Assembly (NCBI GenBank): GCA_964498335.1
Contig: CAZCGL010000001.1
Location: 186,001-250,000, forward strand
Direction of reading: 5' to 3'
Origin: Azoamicus sp964498335
GTDB taxonomy: Bacteria > Pseudomonadota > Gammaproteobacteria > UBA6186 > Azoamicaceae
DNA: 64,000 bases
Within the stretch, counting starts at the first letter, position 1. Each line of letters starts with the position of its first letter. Under the pieces are notes generated by a model that made no database searches, was not told the origin of the DNA, and saw nothing but the letters and a program-made list of their open reading frames with translations. The translations under genes and the position numbers were made by a program. Below, in pieces: positions 1-8,724 of the stretch.

Positions 1-78
1 AAAATAAAAAAAGAGTCTCATTTTTTACATGAAAAAAAATTTGGTATATTAAAAACTTTTTCTAAGATAGGTGGTTAG
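1..78 (+). CDS. moaA: MoaA, GTP 3',8-cyclase, C-terminal end only (partial)
   Basis: Reading codons from base 1 gives 25 residues and a TAG stop. They contain KKESHFLHE and end in FSKIGG. The family ends in the same way: a K-x-THFLH-like segment and a terminal Gly-Gly that completes the GTP-binding site. MoaA is the radical-SAM enzyme that starts molybdenum cofactor synthesis by cyclising GTP. The next gene down is MoaC, which takes its product, so the position fits. The start and catalytic cysteines lie outside the window. Recognition rests on a short tail plus context. Confidence 0.8.
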   Translation, partial: KIKKESHFLHEKKFGILKTFSKIGG

Positions 79-104
79 TTTTTAAATTAAATGGCTAGTT
101 TGTT

Positions 105-1076
105 ATGTCTTATTATAAAATTATTGATATAAGTTCTAAAAAAAATTCTTATAGAAGAGCGTGTGTTTTTGGATCTATTTATTTAGGAAAAGAAGTTTGC
201 TATAAAATAAAAAATGGTTTAATAGAAAAAGGAAATCCTATTATTTTAGCTGAAATAGCAGGAATAAATGCTATTAAAAACACGTCAAATCTTATTATTC
301 TTTGTCACCCTATAAATATAGAAAATGCATTTTTAAATGTTTTTATTGATGATGATACTTATAGTGTTTTTGTTTATTCGTTTGTTTTTGCTTATGCTAA
401 AACTGGTGTTGAGATGGAAGCTATGATGGGTGCTATGACAGCTCTTTTAACTATATATGATCTTACTAAAAAGTTTAATCCGTTAAGCTATATTAATAAT
501 GTAAAATTAGTTTTTAAAGATGGTGGTGAAAATGCTATAGGATTTTTTGATGATATACCTTATGATTTTAAAAAATATTTTGTTAATAATAAATTAGCAT
601 TTTCTAACATTAACGTTTTTATAGTAACTATTAGTGATAGAGCTAGTTTAGGTAGATATGAAGATATATCTGGAAAAGTTTTAATGAAATTTTTTTTAGA
701 TAATTTTTGTACCAATATATGTAATATAATTTTACCAGATGACAAAATTATATTATTTAAGGTTTTAAAAAATTATGTAAGTAATCATTCTCCTGATATT
801 ATAATAACATCAGGTGGTACAGGAATATCGTCAAGGGATATTACTTTTGAAGTTATTAATAATTTGTGTCAAAAAATAATTCCTGGATTAGGAGAATTCT
901 TAAGATTTAATGGATCATTTCATTCATCTAATTCTTGGTTAAGTAGATCTATCGCTGGAATTTGTGATAAAACATTAATAATATCATTACCTGGAAAACC
1001 TTCTGCTGTTTCTGAGAGCATGAATATATTAAGTGATTTATTGATTCATGCAATTTCTATCGTTAAAGAAATATGA
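105..1076 (+). CDS. moaCB: Bifunctional MoaC-MogA/MoaB fusion for molybdenum cofactor synthesis
   Basis: Residues 1-150 are a MoaC domain (cyclic pyranopterin monophosphate synthase): CHPI at 67-70, KTGVEMEAM at 99-107, and D119 in TIYDLTKK. Residues 170-323 are a MogA/MoaB domain (molybdopterin adenylyltransferase): TISDRAS at 175-181, TSGGTG at 235-240, SRSIAG at 280-285, LPGKPSA at 295-301. The fusion therefore covers a step before and a step after the MoaD/MoaE reaction. Such MoaC/MoaB fusions are known in other bacteria. The gene follows moaA and overlaps the moeA start by 4 bases. There is no frame break between the domains. Confidence 0.93.
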   Translation: MSYYKIIDISSKKNSYRRACVFGSIYLGKEVCYKIKNGLIEKGNPIILAEIAGINAIKNTSNLIILCHPINIENAFLNVFIDDDTYSVFVYSFVFAYAKTGVEMEAMMGAMTALLTIYDLTKKFNPLSYINNVKLVFKDGGENAIGFFDDIPYDFKKYFVNNKLAFSNINVFIVTISDRASLGRYEDISGKVLMKFFLDNFCTNICNIILPDDKIILFKVLKNYVSNHSPDIIITSGGTGISSRDITFEVINNLCQKIIPGLGEFLRFNGSFHSSNSWLSRSIAGICDKTLIISLPGKPSAVSESMNILSDLLIHAISIVKEI

Positions 1077-2314
1077 TAAAATATTTTGATTCATTGTCTT
1101 TATTATTTAATAGTGTAGAAAAATCTTTTTTTTTTAAAAAAAAAATAAACAAATTATTAGATTTATCTATTAATGAGACTTATTATTTTGATTTTTTATC
1201 TTTTATTAATGTTCCATATTATACTACATCAGCTATGGATGGATATTCAATTATTTTAGATAATTTTAAATATAAATTTAGTAGTATACGTGCTAATTTT
1301 TTTATTATTGATATAGTTAAAGCTGGAGATTTATCTAATAATTTTTTTTTTGATGGTGATTATGCTATTGAGATTATGACTGGATCTAGAATGCCAGAAT
1401 TTTTTGATTCTATTATTAGAGTAGAAGATAGTTTTTTAGATGTTAATAATCCTTTTGAGTTTTTTTTTAAAAAAATATTAATATTTGGAGAGAATGTTAG
1501 ACTTATTGGAGAAGATTTTAGATTTGGAAGTTTTTGCGTTAGAAAAGGCGATTTCTTTTTTTTGAAAGATCGTGTCTCTACGTCAACATTAGGTATTAAG
1601 AATTTATTTTTTTTAAAAAAAAATAAAGTTTATTTGATTTGCACTGGAAATGAAATTATAGATTCTTTTAATTCAGATTTTAATAGTTCTTTTATTAATA
1701 ATTCTTTATCTAAATTTTTTATATCATTTTTTGAATCTATGGCTATAGAGCTTATTTATTATGGCGTTAGTTTGGATTTTAAAACAGATTTAAAAAAAAA
1801 AATATTAGAATTGCTTGATAAAGATGAGAATAATTTAATTATTACGACTGGGGCTGTATCTAAGGGTAAAGCTGATATTTTACCAGCAGTATTAACTGAA
1901 TTAAACATTAATATAATTTTTCATGGAGTTCTTATAAAACCAGGAAAGCCTATTTTATATGCAAATTATTTGAATAAAAATTATTTTTTTTGTTTACCCG
2001 GAAATCCAATATCAGCAATAATTGGTTTACGTTTTTTTATTTATCCTTTTATTAGATATTTATTTGGTGATGCATTGGAAGAGCCATTAAAAGCGTATTT
2101 AGAACACGATTATATTATAAATAGAAATATTGATGTATTTTTAAAGTCTTTTATTCATTTTAGTAAAAATAATTTTTATGTTAGGATACTAGAAGATCAA
2201 CAATCTTTTAAGGTTCGCTCTTTTATAGAATCTAATTCTTTTGTTTATTTGAGAATTAATGACACTTCTAAAAAAGGTGATATTTTAAATGTTTATTTTC
2301 ATAAACCTTTTTAA
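1073..2314 (+). CDS. moeA: Molybdopterin molybdenumtransferase MoeA
   Basis: Inserts molybdate into adenylated molybdopterin, the step after the MogA domain encoded just upstream. At 413 residues it is full length for the family. Visible motifs are TSAMDGY at 52-58, TGSRMP at 102-107, TTGAVSKGKAD at 257-267, KPGKPI at 288-293 and LPGNP at 307-311, the last three from the MogA-like fold. ATG overlaps the moaCB stop (ATGATAA region), which suggests translational coupling. The C-terminal domain IV is present but divergent. Confidence 0.95.
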   Translation: MIKYFDSLSLLFNSVEKSFFFKKKINKLLDLSINETYYFDFLSFINVPYYTTSAMDGYSIILDNFKYKFSSIRANFFIIDIVKAGDLSNNFFFDGDYAIEIMTGSRMPEFFDSIIRVEDSFLDVNNPFEFFFKKILIFGENVRLIGEDFRFGSFCVRKGDFFFLKDRVSTSTLGIKNLFFLKKNKVYLICTGNEIIDSFNSDFNSSFINNSLSKFFISFFESMAIELIYYGVSLDFKTDLKKKILELLDKDENNLIITTGAVSKGKADILPAVLTELNINIIFHGVLIKPGKPILYANYLNKNYFFCLPGNPISAIIGLRFFIYPFIRYLFGDALEEPLKAYLEHDYIINRNIDVFLKSFIHFSKNNFYVRILEDQQSFKVRSFIESNSFVYLRINDTSKKGDILNVYFHKPF

Positions 2315-2323
2315 GTATATTTT

Positions 2324-2581
2324 ATGATAAATGTAAATATAAATATGATGGGAATTTTCCAAGAATATTTTTCACACTGTTTAATTGTGAATATTCCTGA
2401 TAAAACAAATATTTCTATGTTAAGAGAAATGTTAATTAAAAAATATGATAAATCATTTTTAAATTTTAATTATCTTATTAAGAATTCTGTATTTTCAAAT
2501 AAATATAATATTTTATCTGATGATTATTTATTGTCTGATAATGATGATATTTATTTATTACCTCCATTTTCTGGAGGATGA
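2324..2581 (+). CDS. moaD: Molybdopterin synthase small subunit MoaD
   Basis: An 85-residue ubiquitin-like sulfur carrier ending in PPFSGG. The terminal Gly-Gly is the site that is adenylated and turned into a thiocarboxylate to donate sulfur to precursor Z. Start is the ATG 9 bases after moeA. The end overlaps the moaE start by 4 bases, as expected for two subunits of one enzyme made in equal amounts. The length and tail leave little doubt. A ThiS protein would be nearer 65 residues and is not next to moaE. Confidence 0.93.
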   Translation: MINVNINMMGIFQEYFSHCLIVNIPDKTNISMLREMLIKKYDKSFLNFNYLIKNSVFSNKYNILSDDYLLSDNDDIYLLPPFSGG

Positions 2582-3003
2582 AAATGCAAGATTTTTTTTT
2601 GAAATTTTATGATTCTAAAATAGATTTTTCTTTTTTAAATTTTTCTCTAAATAAGAATGTAGGAGCTGTATTTTTTTTTGTTGGAATTATAAGAAAATAT
2701 AATTTTGATAAAGAAGTTGATAAAGTTGATTATCATGTTTTTGAATCGTTAACTATATCTTTATTAAAAAACAAGTGTGATAAAATTTTTTTATGCAGTA
2801 ATATTTTAAGCATTAATATAATTCAAAGAAAGGGTATAGTTTTTGTTGGTGAAATTAATTTAATTGTTTGTGTTAGTGCTATTGACAGAAGAAGTTCATT
2901 TAATTGTTGCAAATCATTAGTTGAATATATAAAACATTGTGTACCTATTTGGAAAAAAGAATATTATATTGACTCTACTTATACTTGGATTAATTCTATA
3001 TAA
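2578..3003 (+). CDS. moaE: Molybdopterin synthase catalytic subunit MoaE
   Basis: Large subunit of molybdopterin synthase, 141 residues. It shows the E/DRRSSF-like segment (DRRSSF at 103-108) and the IWKKE motif at 124-128, where family lysines lie in the active site facing the MoaD tail. The ATG sits in the end of moaD (ATGAAAATG overlap). Another in-frame ATG two codons on is possible. The end is followed 13 bases later by mobA. Confidence 0.93.
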   Translation: MKMQDFFLKFYDSKIDFSFLNFSLNKNVGAVFFFVGIIRKYNFDKEVDKVDYHVFESLTISLLKNKCDKIFLCSNILSINIIQRKGIVFVGEINLIVCVSAIDRRSSFNCCKSLVEYIKHCVPIWKKEYYIDSTYTWINSI

Positions 3004-3016
3004 GAAAATATTTTTT

Positions 3017-3577
3017 ATGTTGAGATATTTTTGTCCAGTAATTTTGTCTGGAGGACTTTCGTCTAGATTTGGTTTTAATAAAGCTTTTTTAAAAATTAAA
3101 AGTACTTTTTTATTAGATTCACGTATTTATTTTTTTTTTGATTTAGGGTTTATAGATATTTATATTAGTGGATATATTAGAGGTTATTCTTATGTTTCTG
3201 ACTATTTTTTAAGCAAAGGCCCAGTTTTTTCAATATTTAAAATGTGTATCTATTTTTTTGATAGTTATTTTACACATTTTATATTTTTTCCTGTAGATTT
3301 AAATTTTAGTTGTAAGAAAAAATTTTTTTTAATGTTATATAGGTGTAATATTTTTTTTTCTTATTATGTGTGTTCATATTTTTTACCTTTTTTGTTATCT
3401 TTTTCTTTGCAAATTTATTATAATCTTTTATTTTTCATCTTAGATTTAAATTTTTATTTTTTATCTTTACAATTTTTTTTAAGTTTTATTTTTTTAGAAA
3501 ATGTCAAAGCTTATAAATTTAGCGCTATAAATTTTTTAAATTTTAATAATTATTATAACTATTTTTTATTAAATTGA
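3017..3577 (+). CDS. mobA: Molybdenum cofactor guanylyltransferase MobA (divergent)
   Basis: Adds GMP to Mo-molybdopterin to give the MGD cofactor used by DMSO-reductase family enzymes such as nitrate reductase. I start at ATG 3017, because a longer frame from 2939 would lie inside moaE and add a spurious stretch. From there 186 residues begin with SGGLSSRFG at 11-19 and K22 (nucleotide-binding loop), then GPV at 68-70 and PVDLNF at 92-97 (metal-binding Asp). A late NFLNFNNY resembles the family's N-x-NTPEDL. Between about 100 and 165 the sequence is almost all F, Y, L and S, so function there is uncertain. Confidence 0.82.
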   Translation: MLRYFCPVILSGGLSSRFGFNKAFLKIKSTFLLDSRIYFFFDLGFIDIYISGYIRGYSYVSDYFLSKGPVFSIFKMCIYFFDSYFTHFIFFPVDLNFSCKKKFFLMLYRCNIFFSYYVCSYFLPFLLSFSLQIYYNLLFFILDLNFYFLSLQFFLSFIFLENVKAYKFSAINFLNFNNYYNYFLLN

Positions 3578-3587
3578 GGTTTTTTTT

Positions 3588-3995
3588 TTGTTTGTATTGA
3601 GTTTTGATTTCGGAACTAGATATATTGGTGTAGCTGTCGGAGAAATGTTAACATTTAAAATTTTTCCTGTATATTCTATTTTGACATTTAAAATGCATAT
3701 TAGATATTTTGAAGTTTTTTCTATTTTAAATAATTGGAAACCTAAATATATTATAATTGGGTATCCAATAAATGAGATTTATGATAATTCTAAATTATTA
3801 GATATTATAGATTTATTTGCTTTTAAAATAAGATGTTTTTATAATGAAAATGTTATTTTTGTTGATGAAAATTTATCTAGTTGGAAAGCTCGAAGAATTT
3901 TAAATAAAAATAAAGATTTTTTAACAATTAATTCTTTATCAGCAACTATTTTAATACAACAATGGTTTTTAGATAATGATTTTAAAAATTTATGA
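3588..3995 (+). CDS. ruvX: RuvX/YqgF family pre-16S rRNA nuclease
   Basis: RNase-H-like resolvase fold protein involved in maturing the 5' end of 16S rRNA. DFGTRYIGVAVG at 7-18 carries the first catalytic Asp, GYP near 58-60 follows the second strand, and DENLSS at 93-98 gives the next acidic residues. Its 135 residues match the usual length. The start is TTG at 3588, with GAGGT 7 bases upstream. No ATG gives the full N-terminal strand. The hppA gene follows 6 bases later. Confidence 0.9.
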   Translation: MFVLSFDFGTRYIGVAVGEMLTFKIFPVYSILTFKMHIRYFEVFSILNNWKPKYIIIGYPINEIYDNSKLLDIIDLFAFKIRCFYNENVIFVDENLSSWKARRILNKNKDFLTINSLSATILIQQWFLDNDFKNL

Positions 3996-4001
3996 GGATT
4001 T

Positions 4002-6080
4002 ATGGATATTTATGATTTTATTATAATAATGGGAGTTATTTTTTCTTTTAGTTTTTCTTTATTTTTTATTAGAAAAATTTTGATTTATCCAACAGGTAAT
4101 TCTACAATGGTTGAAATATCTGATAATATAAAATCTTGCGCAAAAGCCTATTTAAAAAGGCAGTATCTTACAATATTTCTTGTTAGCATTTTATTATCGA
4201 TATGCATTTATTTTTTACTTGGAAAATTTTATGTTTTAGGTTTTTTTATAGGTGCATGTTTTTCAGCTTTTGTTGGATATGTTGGAATGCTAGTTTCTGT
4301 TAATGCTAATGTTAGAACAGCTAATGCAGCTAATTTGGATGGGCTATCAAAAGCTTTTGATATAGCATTTAAAGCTGGTAGCGTTACTGGACTCTTAGTT
4401 ATAGGGTTTGGATTATTAGGTATTTTTTTGTTTTATAATTTTTTATTATTTTTAAAACTAGATATGCGGGTTATTATGCATTCTTTAGTTGCTTTGGGTT
4501 TGGGTGCATCATTTATTTCTGTTTTTGCTAGATTAGGTGGAGGAATTTTTACTAAAGGTGCTGATATAGGTGCTGATTTAGTTGGTAAACTAGAAATAGG
4601 TATACCAGAAGATGATCCTAGAAACCCAGCTGTAATAGCAGATAATGTTGGAGATAATGTTGGAGATTGTGCTGGTATGGCAGCTGATTTATATGAAACT
4701 TATTGTGTAACAATAATAGCTTCAATGGTGTTATTATTTCTTTTAAGTGATAATTCTAATAAAATTTTAATATTGTATCCTTTAATAGTCGGATCTTTTT
4801 GTGTATTTTCTACTATAATTGGTGTTTTATTTGTTAAATTATATGATTCTAAAATAATGCTTGCTTTATATAAAAGTTTTTTACTTTCCGCGTTTTTTTC
4901 TTTATTTTTTATATTTTTTTTTATTAAGTTTTTTATTGGGTTAAATACTATTTTTCATTTTAATTCTATTAATTTAACAGGATTAAATATTTTTTATTGT
5001 TCTTTAGTAGGTATAATGTTAACTTTTTTTTTGGTATTAGTTACTGAATATTACACGTCTACTAGTTTTTATCCAGTTAGAAATATTTCAAGTGCTTCAA
5101 CTAAAGGTCATGCGCCGAATATAATTCAAGGTTTAGCTTTTTCTATGGAAGCTACAGCATTACCTGTGTTTTTTGTTATATTAGCTATATTAATATCTTA
5201 TAGTATTGGAGGTATAATTGGTGTTTCTTTGTCTGCTGCAAGCATGGTATCTTTATCTGGAATTATTGTAACTTTAGATGCTTATGGGCCTGTGACAGAC
5301 AATGCAGGTGGAATAGCAGAAATGGCTAATATGGAACATGATGTTAGAATTATAACTGATAGTTTAGATGCGGTTGGCAATACAACTAAAGCTATTACAA
5401 AAGGATATGCAATAGGCTCAGCAGGGTTAGGATCCTTAGTTCTATTTATTACTTATACTAAAGATTTAGAATATTATTTTCCTAATTATGATTTAATTTT
5501 TTCTCTTAAAGATCCCTTTGTTATTGTAGGTTTGTTTTTTGGCGGTATTATTCCATATTTGTTTTCTTCTTTTAGTATTAGAGCTGTTGGGTATGTAGCT
5601 GGAAAAGTTGTAGACGAAGTTAGGTATCAATTTTTAAATTTGTCTGGTATAATGCAAGGTTCTATTAGGCCTGATTATGAAAAAGTTATAGATTTATTGA
5701 CAAAAGCTTCTATAACAGAAATGGTAATACCAGCTACTTTTCCTGTTATATTTCCAGTTTTATTTTATTTATTTATATATTTTATTTTTGGACAAGCAAA
5801 TGCTTTTGTGGCGTTAGGATCTATGATTTTAGGTATTATAATAATTGGTATATTTTTAGCTATATCTATGACGTCAGGTGGTGGTGCATGGGATAATGCT
5901 AAAAAATATATAGAAGATGGTAATTTTGGCGGAAAAGGTTCTTTTGCCCATCAAGCAGCTGTTACAGGAGATATGGTTGGTGATCCATATAAAGATACGG
6001 CTGGTCCAGCAATTAATCCTTTAATAAAAGTTGTTAGTATTATTTCTTTATTGTTAATTGTTATTTTTTCTAAAGTATGA
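4002..6080 (+). CDS. hppA: Membrane-bound proton-pumping pyrophosphatase, K+-independent type
   Basis: An integral membrane enzyme that couples pyrophosphate hydrolysis to proton export. It has 692 residues and about 16 hydrophobic segments. Substrate motifs are KGADIGADLVGK at 185-196, DNVGDNVGDCAGMAADL at 214-230, DAYGPVTDNAGG near 427-437 and a C-terminal GDTVGDP-like GDMVGDPYKDT. In GNTTKAITKG (459-468) K463 and T466 occupy the positions that are Ala and Gly in K+-dependent enzymes, so this should work without K+. It could recover energy from the pyrophosphate made by aminoacylation and nucleic acid synthesis. The stop overlaps the miaA start by 4 bases. Confidence 0.95.
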   Translation: MDIYDFIIIMGVIFSFSFSLFFIRKILIYPTGNSTMVEISDNIKSCAKAYLKRQYLTIFLVSILLSICIYFLLGKFYVLGFFIGACFSAFVGYVGMLVSVNANVRTANAANLDGLSKAFDIAFKAGSVTGLLVIGFGLLGIFLFYNFLLFLKLDMRVIMHSLVALGLGASFISVFARLGGGIFTKGADIGADLVGKLEIGIPEDDPRNPAVIADNVGDNVGDCAGMAADLYETYCVTIIASMVLLFLLSDNSNKILILYPLIVGSFCVFSTIIGVLFVKLYDSKIMLALYKSFLLSAFFSLFFIFFFIKFFIGLNTIFHFNSINLTGLNIFYCSLVGIMLTFFLVLVTEYYTSTSFYPVRNISSASTKGHAPNIIQGLAFSMEATALPVFFVILAILISYSIGGIIGVSLSAASMVSLSGIIVTLDAYGPVTDNAGGIAEMANMEHDVRIITDSLDAVGNTTKAITKGYAIGSAGLGSLVLFITYTKDLEYYFPNYDLIFSLKDPFVIVGLFFGGIIPYLFSSFSIRAVGYVAGKVVDEVRYQFLNLSGIMQGSIRPDYEKVIDLLTKASITEMVIPATFPVIFPVLFYLFIYFIFGQANAFVALGSMILGIIIIGIFLAISMTSGGGAWDNAKKYIEDGNFGGKGSFAHQAAVTGDMVGDPYKDTAGPAINPLIKVVSIISLLLIVIFSKV

Positions 6081-6865
6081 ATAGTACTGTTTTATTTTTT
6101 TTATTAGGTCCGACTTGTGTAGGTAAGACAGATTTATCTTTAAAATTATTTAATTATTTGCCATTAGAAATTATAAATGTTGATTCCAGCATGATTTATA
6201 AATTTATGAATATAGGCACAGGAAAACCAAACTCTGATATTAGAAGTAAAATGAAACATCATTTAATAGATATTAAACATCCCAAAGAGTCATATTCTGT
6301 ATGGAATTTTTGTTTAGATTCTATTACTATTATGTTAGATTGTTTACATAGAAAGAAAATGCCATTTTTCGTAGGTGGTACAATGATGTATGCTTGGTAT
6401 TTACAAAATTTTTTGCATAAGTGTAAATTAAATAATAATTTGTTATTTAATTTATCTCGTAAATTATTTTTAAATGACACGATTTTAAATAAATTTTTAA
6501 ATATTTCTTTTGTTAATATTTTTTTACTTCCATTTGATAAAGATATTTTTTTTTGTAAAATAAAGAATAGAGTTTTAACTATGTTAGATTATGGTTTTTT
6601 AGATGAAGTTATTTTTTTGAAGTCAATCTTAAATTTTGATTATAATTTTAATTCTATTAAATCTGTTGGTTATAAGGATTTAGTTTTATATTTAGATGGA
6701 AAAATCAGTTTTTCAAAATCTATAAACTCTATTTTTGAATCTACATTTAAATTAGCTGAGAGTCAAATAAAGTGGATAAAAAAGTTTAATAGTACTTCTT
6801 TTTTTATAGAAAATAAAGATAAGTTTTTTTTAAAAAAATGTATTGATATTATTAATTTATATTAA
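6077..6865 (+). CDS. miaA: tRNA dimethylallyltransferase MiaA
   Basis: Prenylates A37 of tRNAs that read codons starting with U. The P-loop GPTCVGKT is at 11-18, VDSSMIY follows at 36-42 (family DSxQxY) and GGTMMYAWYL near 100-109 matches the GGTGLY motif. SVGYKDL and LAESQIKWIKK near the end match the family's GY-x-E and R-x-QxxW segments. At 262 residues it is 40-50 shorter than usual, with loss mainly in the helical insert. It precedes hflK, as miaA precedes hfq-hflX-hflK in enterics. hfq and hflX are missing here. Confidence 0.92.
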   Translation: MNSTVLFFLLGPTCVGKTDLSLKLFNYLPLEIINVDSSMIYKFMNIGTGKPNSDIRSKMKHHLIDIKHPKESYSVWNFCLDSITIMLDCLHRKKMPFFVGGTMMYAWYLQNFLHKCKLNNNLLFNLSRKLFLNDTILNKFLNISFVNIFLLPFDKDIFFCKIKNRVLTMLDYGFLDEVIFLKSILNFDYNFNSIKSVGYKDLVLYLDGKISFSKSINSIFESTFKLAESQIKWIKKFNSTSFFIENKDKFFLKKCIDIINLY

Positions 6866-6885
6866 TAGTTTTTAAGGTTTTTAGT

Positions 6886-7827
6886 ATGGTTTTTAAATAT
6901 TTTAATTTTAGTTTTTTAAGATTTTTTTCTTTTAAATTAGTTATTTTAGCTTTTGTATTATTTTTCTGTGCTTTTTATGCTGTTATGGGTTTTTATTTGG
7001 TAAAGCCAGCTGAACAAGCTGTAGTTACTAGATTGGGAAAGTATAATCGTATTACAGAACAAGGTCCGCATTGGATACCGCGTTTTATAGAAAAAGCGCA
7101 GATAATTAATACAGAAAAATTAGAAAGAAGTAGTCATTATGGTTCTCATATGTTAACTAAAGATGAAAATATTATAACAGCTGAAATAGAAGTTCAATAT
7201 AGAATTAGCGATGTTGAAAAGTATCTTTTTAATTTAGTTGAACCAGATAAAAGTTTAAAAGAAGCTGCTGATAGTGCTTTAAGACAAGTTGTCGGATATT
7301 CTGATTTAGATTTTTTAATGACTTTAGGTAAAGAACAAATTGCCTCTGAAATACATGAGCAGTTGCAACATATTTTAGATTCATATAATTCTGGAATATA
7401 TGTTGCTGTTGTTGCTTTAAAAGATGTTAGAATACCTAACGATATTAAAAGTTCTTTTGATGATGTTATTAAGGCTCAAGAAGAAAAAGAGCAATTAAAA
7501 CATCAAGCTGAAGCATTTGCTAATAAAGTTATACCAGAAGCTAAGGGCGAAGCTGTTAGAATTTTAGAAACAGCAAACGCGTATAAACAAGAAGTTATTT
7601 TTATAGCTGAGGGTGATGTTATTAAATTTAAATTGATTTTAGACGAATATAAAAAAGCGCCTGAAGTAACAAAGATTAGACTTTATTTAGATGCTTTAGA
7701 AACAATTTTTTCAAAAACAAGTAAAGTTTTAATAGATTTAAGTAGTAATAATATAATTTATTTACCTCTAGATAGATTTTTAAATCAATTTAATGATAAT
7801 AGTTTTTTAATTAATAAAAATAGATAA
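6886..7827 (+). CDS. hflK: HflK, SPFH-domain regulator of the FtsH protease
   Basis: One hydrophobic segment (about 13-37) anchors an SPFH/band-7 domain (VKPAEQAVVTRLGKY and onward) followed by a charged coiled-coil (about 200-255, QEEKEQLKHQAEAFANKV). It forms a large complex with HflC around the FtsH protease in the inner membrane. The 313 residues lack the Gly/Pro-rich N-terminus of longer homologues and the tail is shorter. hflC follows 16 bases downstream. Start ATG was chosen because the anchor begins directly after it. Confidence 0.92.
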   Translation: MVFKYFNFSFLRFFSFKLVILAFVLFFCAFYAVMGFYLVKPAEQAVVTRLGKYNRITEQGPHWIPRFIEKAQIINTEKLERSSHYGSHMLTKDENIITAEIEVQYRISDVEKYLFNLVEPDKSLKEAADSALRQVVGYSDLDFLMTLGKEQIASEIHEQLQHILDSYNSGIYVAVVALKDVRIPNDIKSSFDDVIKAQEEKEQLKHQAEAFANKVIPEAKGEAVRILETANAYKQEVIFIAEGDVIKFKLILDEYKKAPEVTKIRLYLDALETIFSKTSKVLIDLSSNNIIYLPLDRFLNQFNDNSFLINKNR

Positions 7828-7843
7828 ATAGGTAGGTATTTTT

Positions 7844-8716
7844 ATGAGAGTTTTGTTTTTTGTTTTAATTTTGTTTTTTTTATTATTATCTCCGTTTTGT
7901 TTTTTTACTGTTTATGAAACCGATAAAGCTTTAGTTGAGTTTTTAGGTAAATTAAAAATTGATAATAATACTAATTCTACAAGAATTTATAAACCTGGAT
8001 TACATTTTATAATACCATTAATTGAAGAATATAAACCTTTCGATATGCGTTTAAAAGTTTTAGATTCTCAATTTTCTAGAATTACAACTAAAGAAAAAAA
8101 AGATGTTTTGGTGGATTTTTATGTTTTGTGGCAAATAGATGATTTGGCTTTATACTATACTAGGACAGGCGGCAACAGAAATAAAGCTGAACAATTATTA
8201 AGACAAAAAATTTTAGCTGATTTAAAAGCTGAATTTGGTAGGCATACTATTCAAGAAGTTGTTTATGGAGAAAGATTAGAATTAATGTTTAAACTTAGAG
8301 AAGAGATAGAAAGTACCACAAAAAATATAGGTATATCTGTCATCGATGTTAGAATAAAACGTATAGATTTACCAGATGAAGTTCGTGATTCAGTTTATAA
8401 TAGGATGCGAGCAGAAAGAGAAAGAGTAGCGAGTGAAATTAGAGCCAATGGTAGAGCTGAAGCAGCTAAAATTCGTGCTTGGGCAGAAAAAGAAAAAAGA
8501 ATTATAGTAGCTCATTCTTTAAGAGAAGCTAAAAAGATAAAAGGTGATGGAGATGCTATAGTAACAAAAATTTATGCTGATGCATTTAATTTAGATGCTG
8601 AATTTTATTCTTTTTATAGAAGCTTAGATGCGTATAAAAATTCTTTTTCTAGTAAGTCAGATGTTATTATTTTATCGTTAGACAGCGAATTTTTTAAATT
8701 TTTTAAAAAATATTAA
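7844..8716 (+). CDS. hflC: HflC, SPFH-domain regulator of the FtsH protease
   Basis: Partner of HflK. A single N-terminal membrane segment (3-24) is followed by VYETDKALVEFLGK, the start of the SPFH domain. A charged helix around MRAERERVASEIRANGRAEA (about 187-206) comes next, then a C-terminal YADAFNLDAEFYSFYRSLDAY-like segment typical of HflC. Length is 290 residues, about 40 less than in E. coli. The start has a GGTAGG-like upstream sequence about 8 bases away. It lies between hflK and efp. Confidence 0.93.
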   Translation: MRVLFFVLILFFLLLSPFCFFTVYETDKALVEFLGKLKIDNNTNSTRIYKPGLHFIIPLIEEYKPFDMRLKVLDSQFSRITTKEKKDVLVDFYVLWQIDDLALYYTRTGGNRNKAEQLLRQKILADLKAEFGRHTIQEVVYGERLELMFKLREEIESTTKNIGISVIDVRIKRIDLPDEVRDSVYNRMRAERERVASEIRANGRAEAAKIRAWAEKEKRIIVAHSLREAKKIKGDGDAIVTKIYADAFNLDAEFYSFYRSLDAYKNSFSSKSDVIILSLDSEFFKFFKKY

Positions 8717-8724
8717 TTAATTTT

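Noticed and set aside
2939..3016. Longer start for mobA within moaE
   Set aside because: The extra 26 residues lie in the conserved end of moaE, and the MobA nucleotide loop starts directly after the ATG at 3017.
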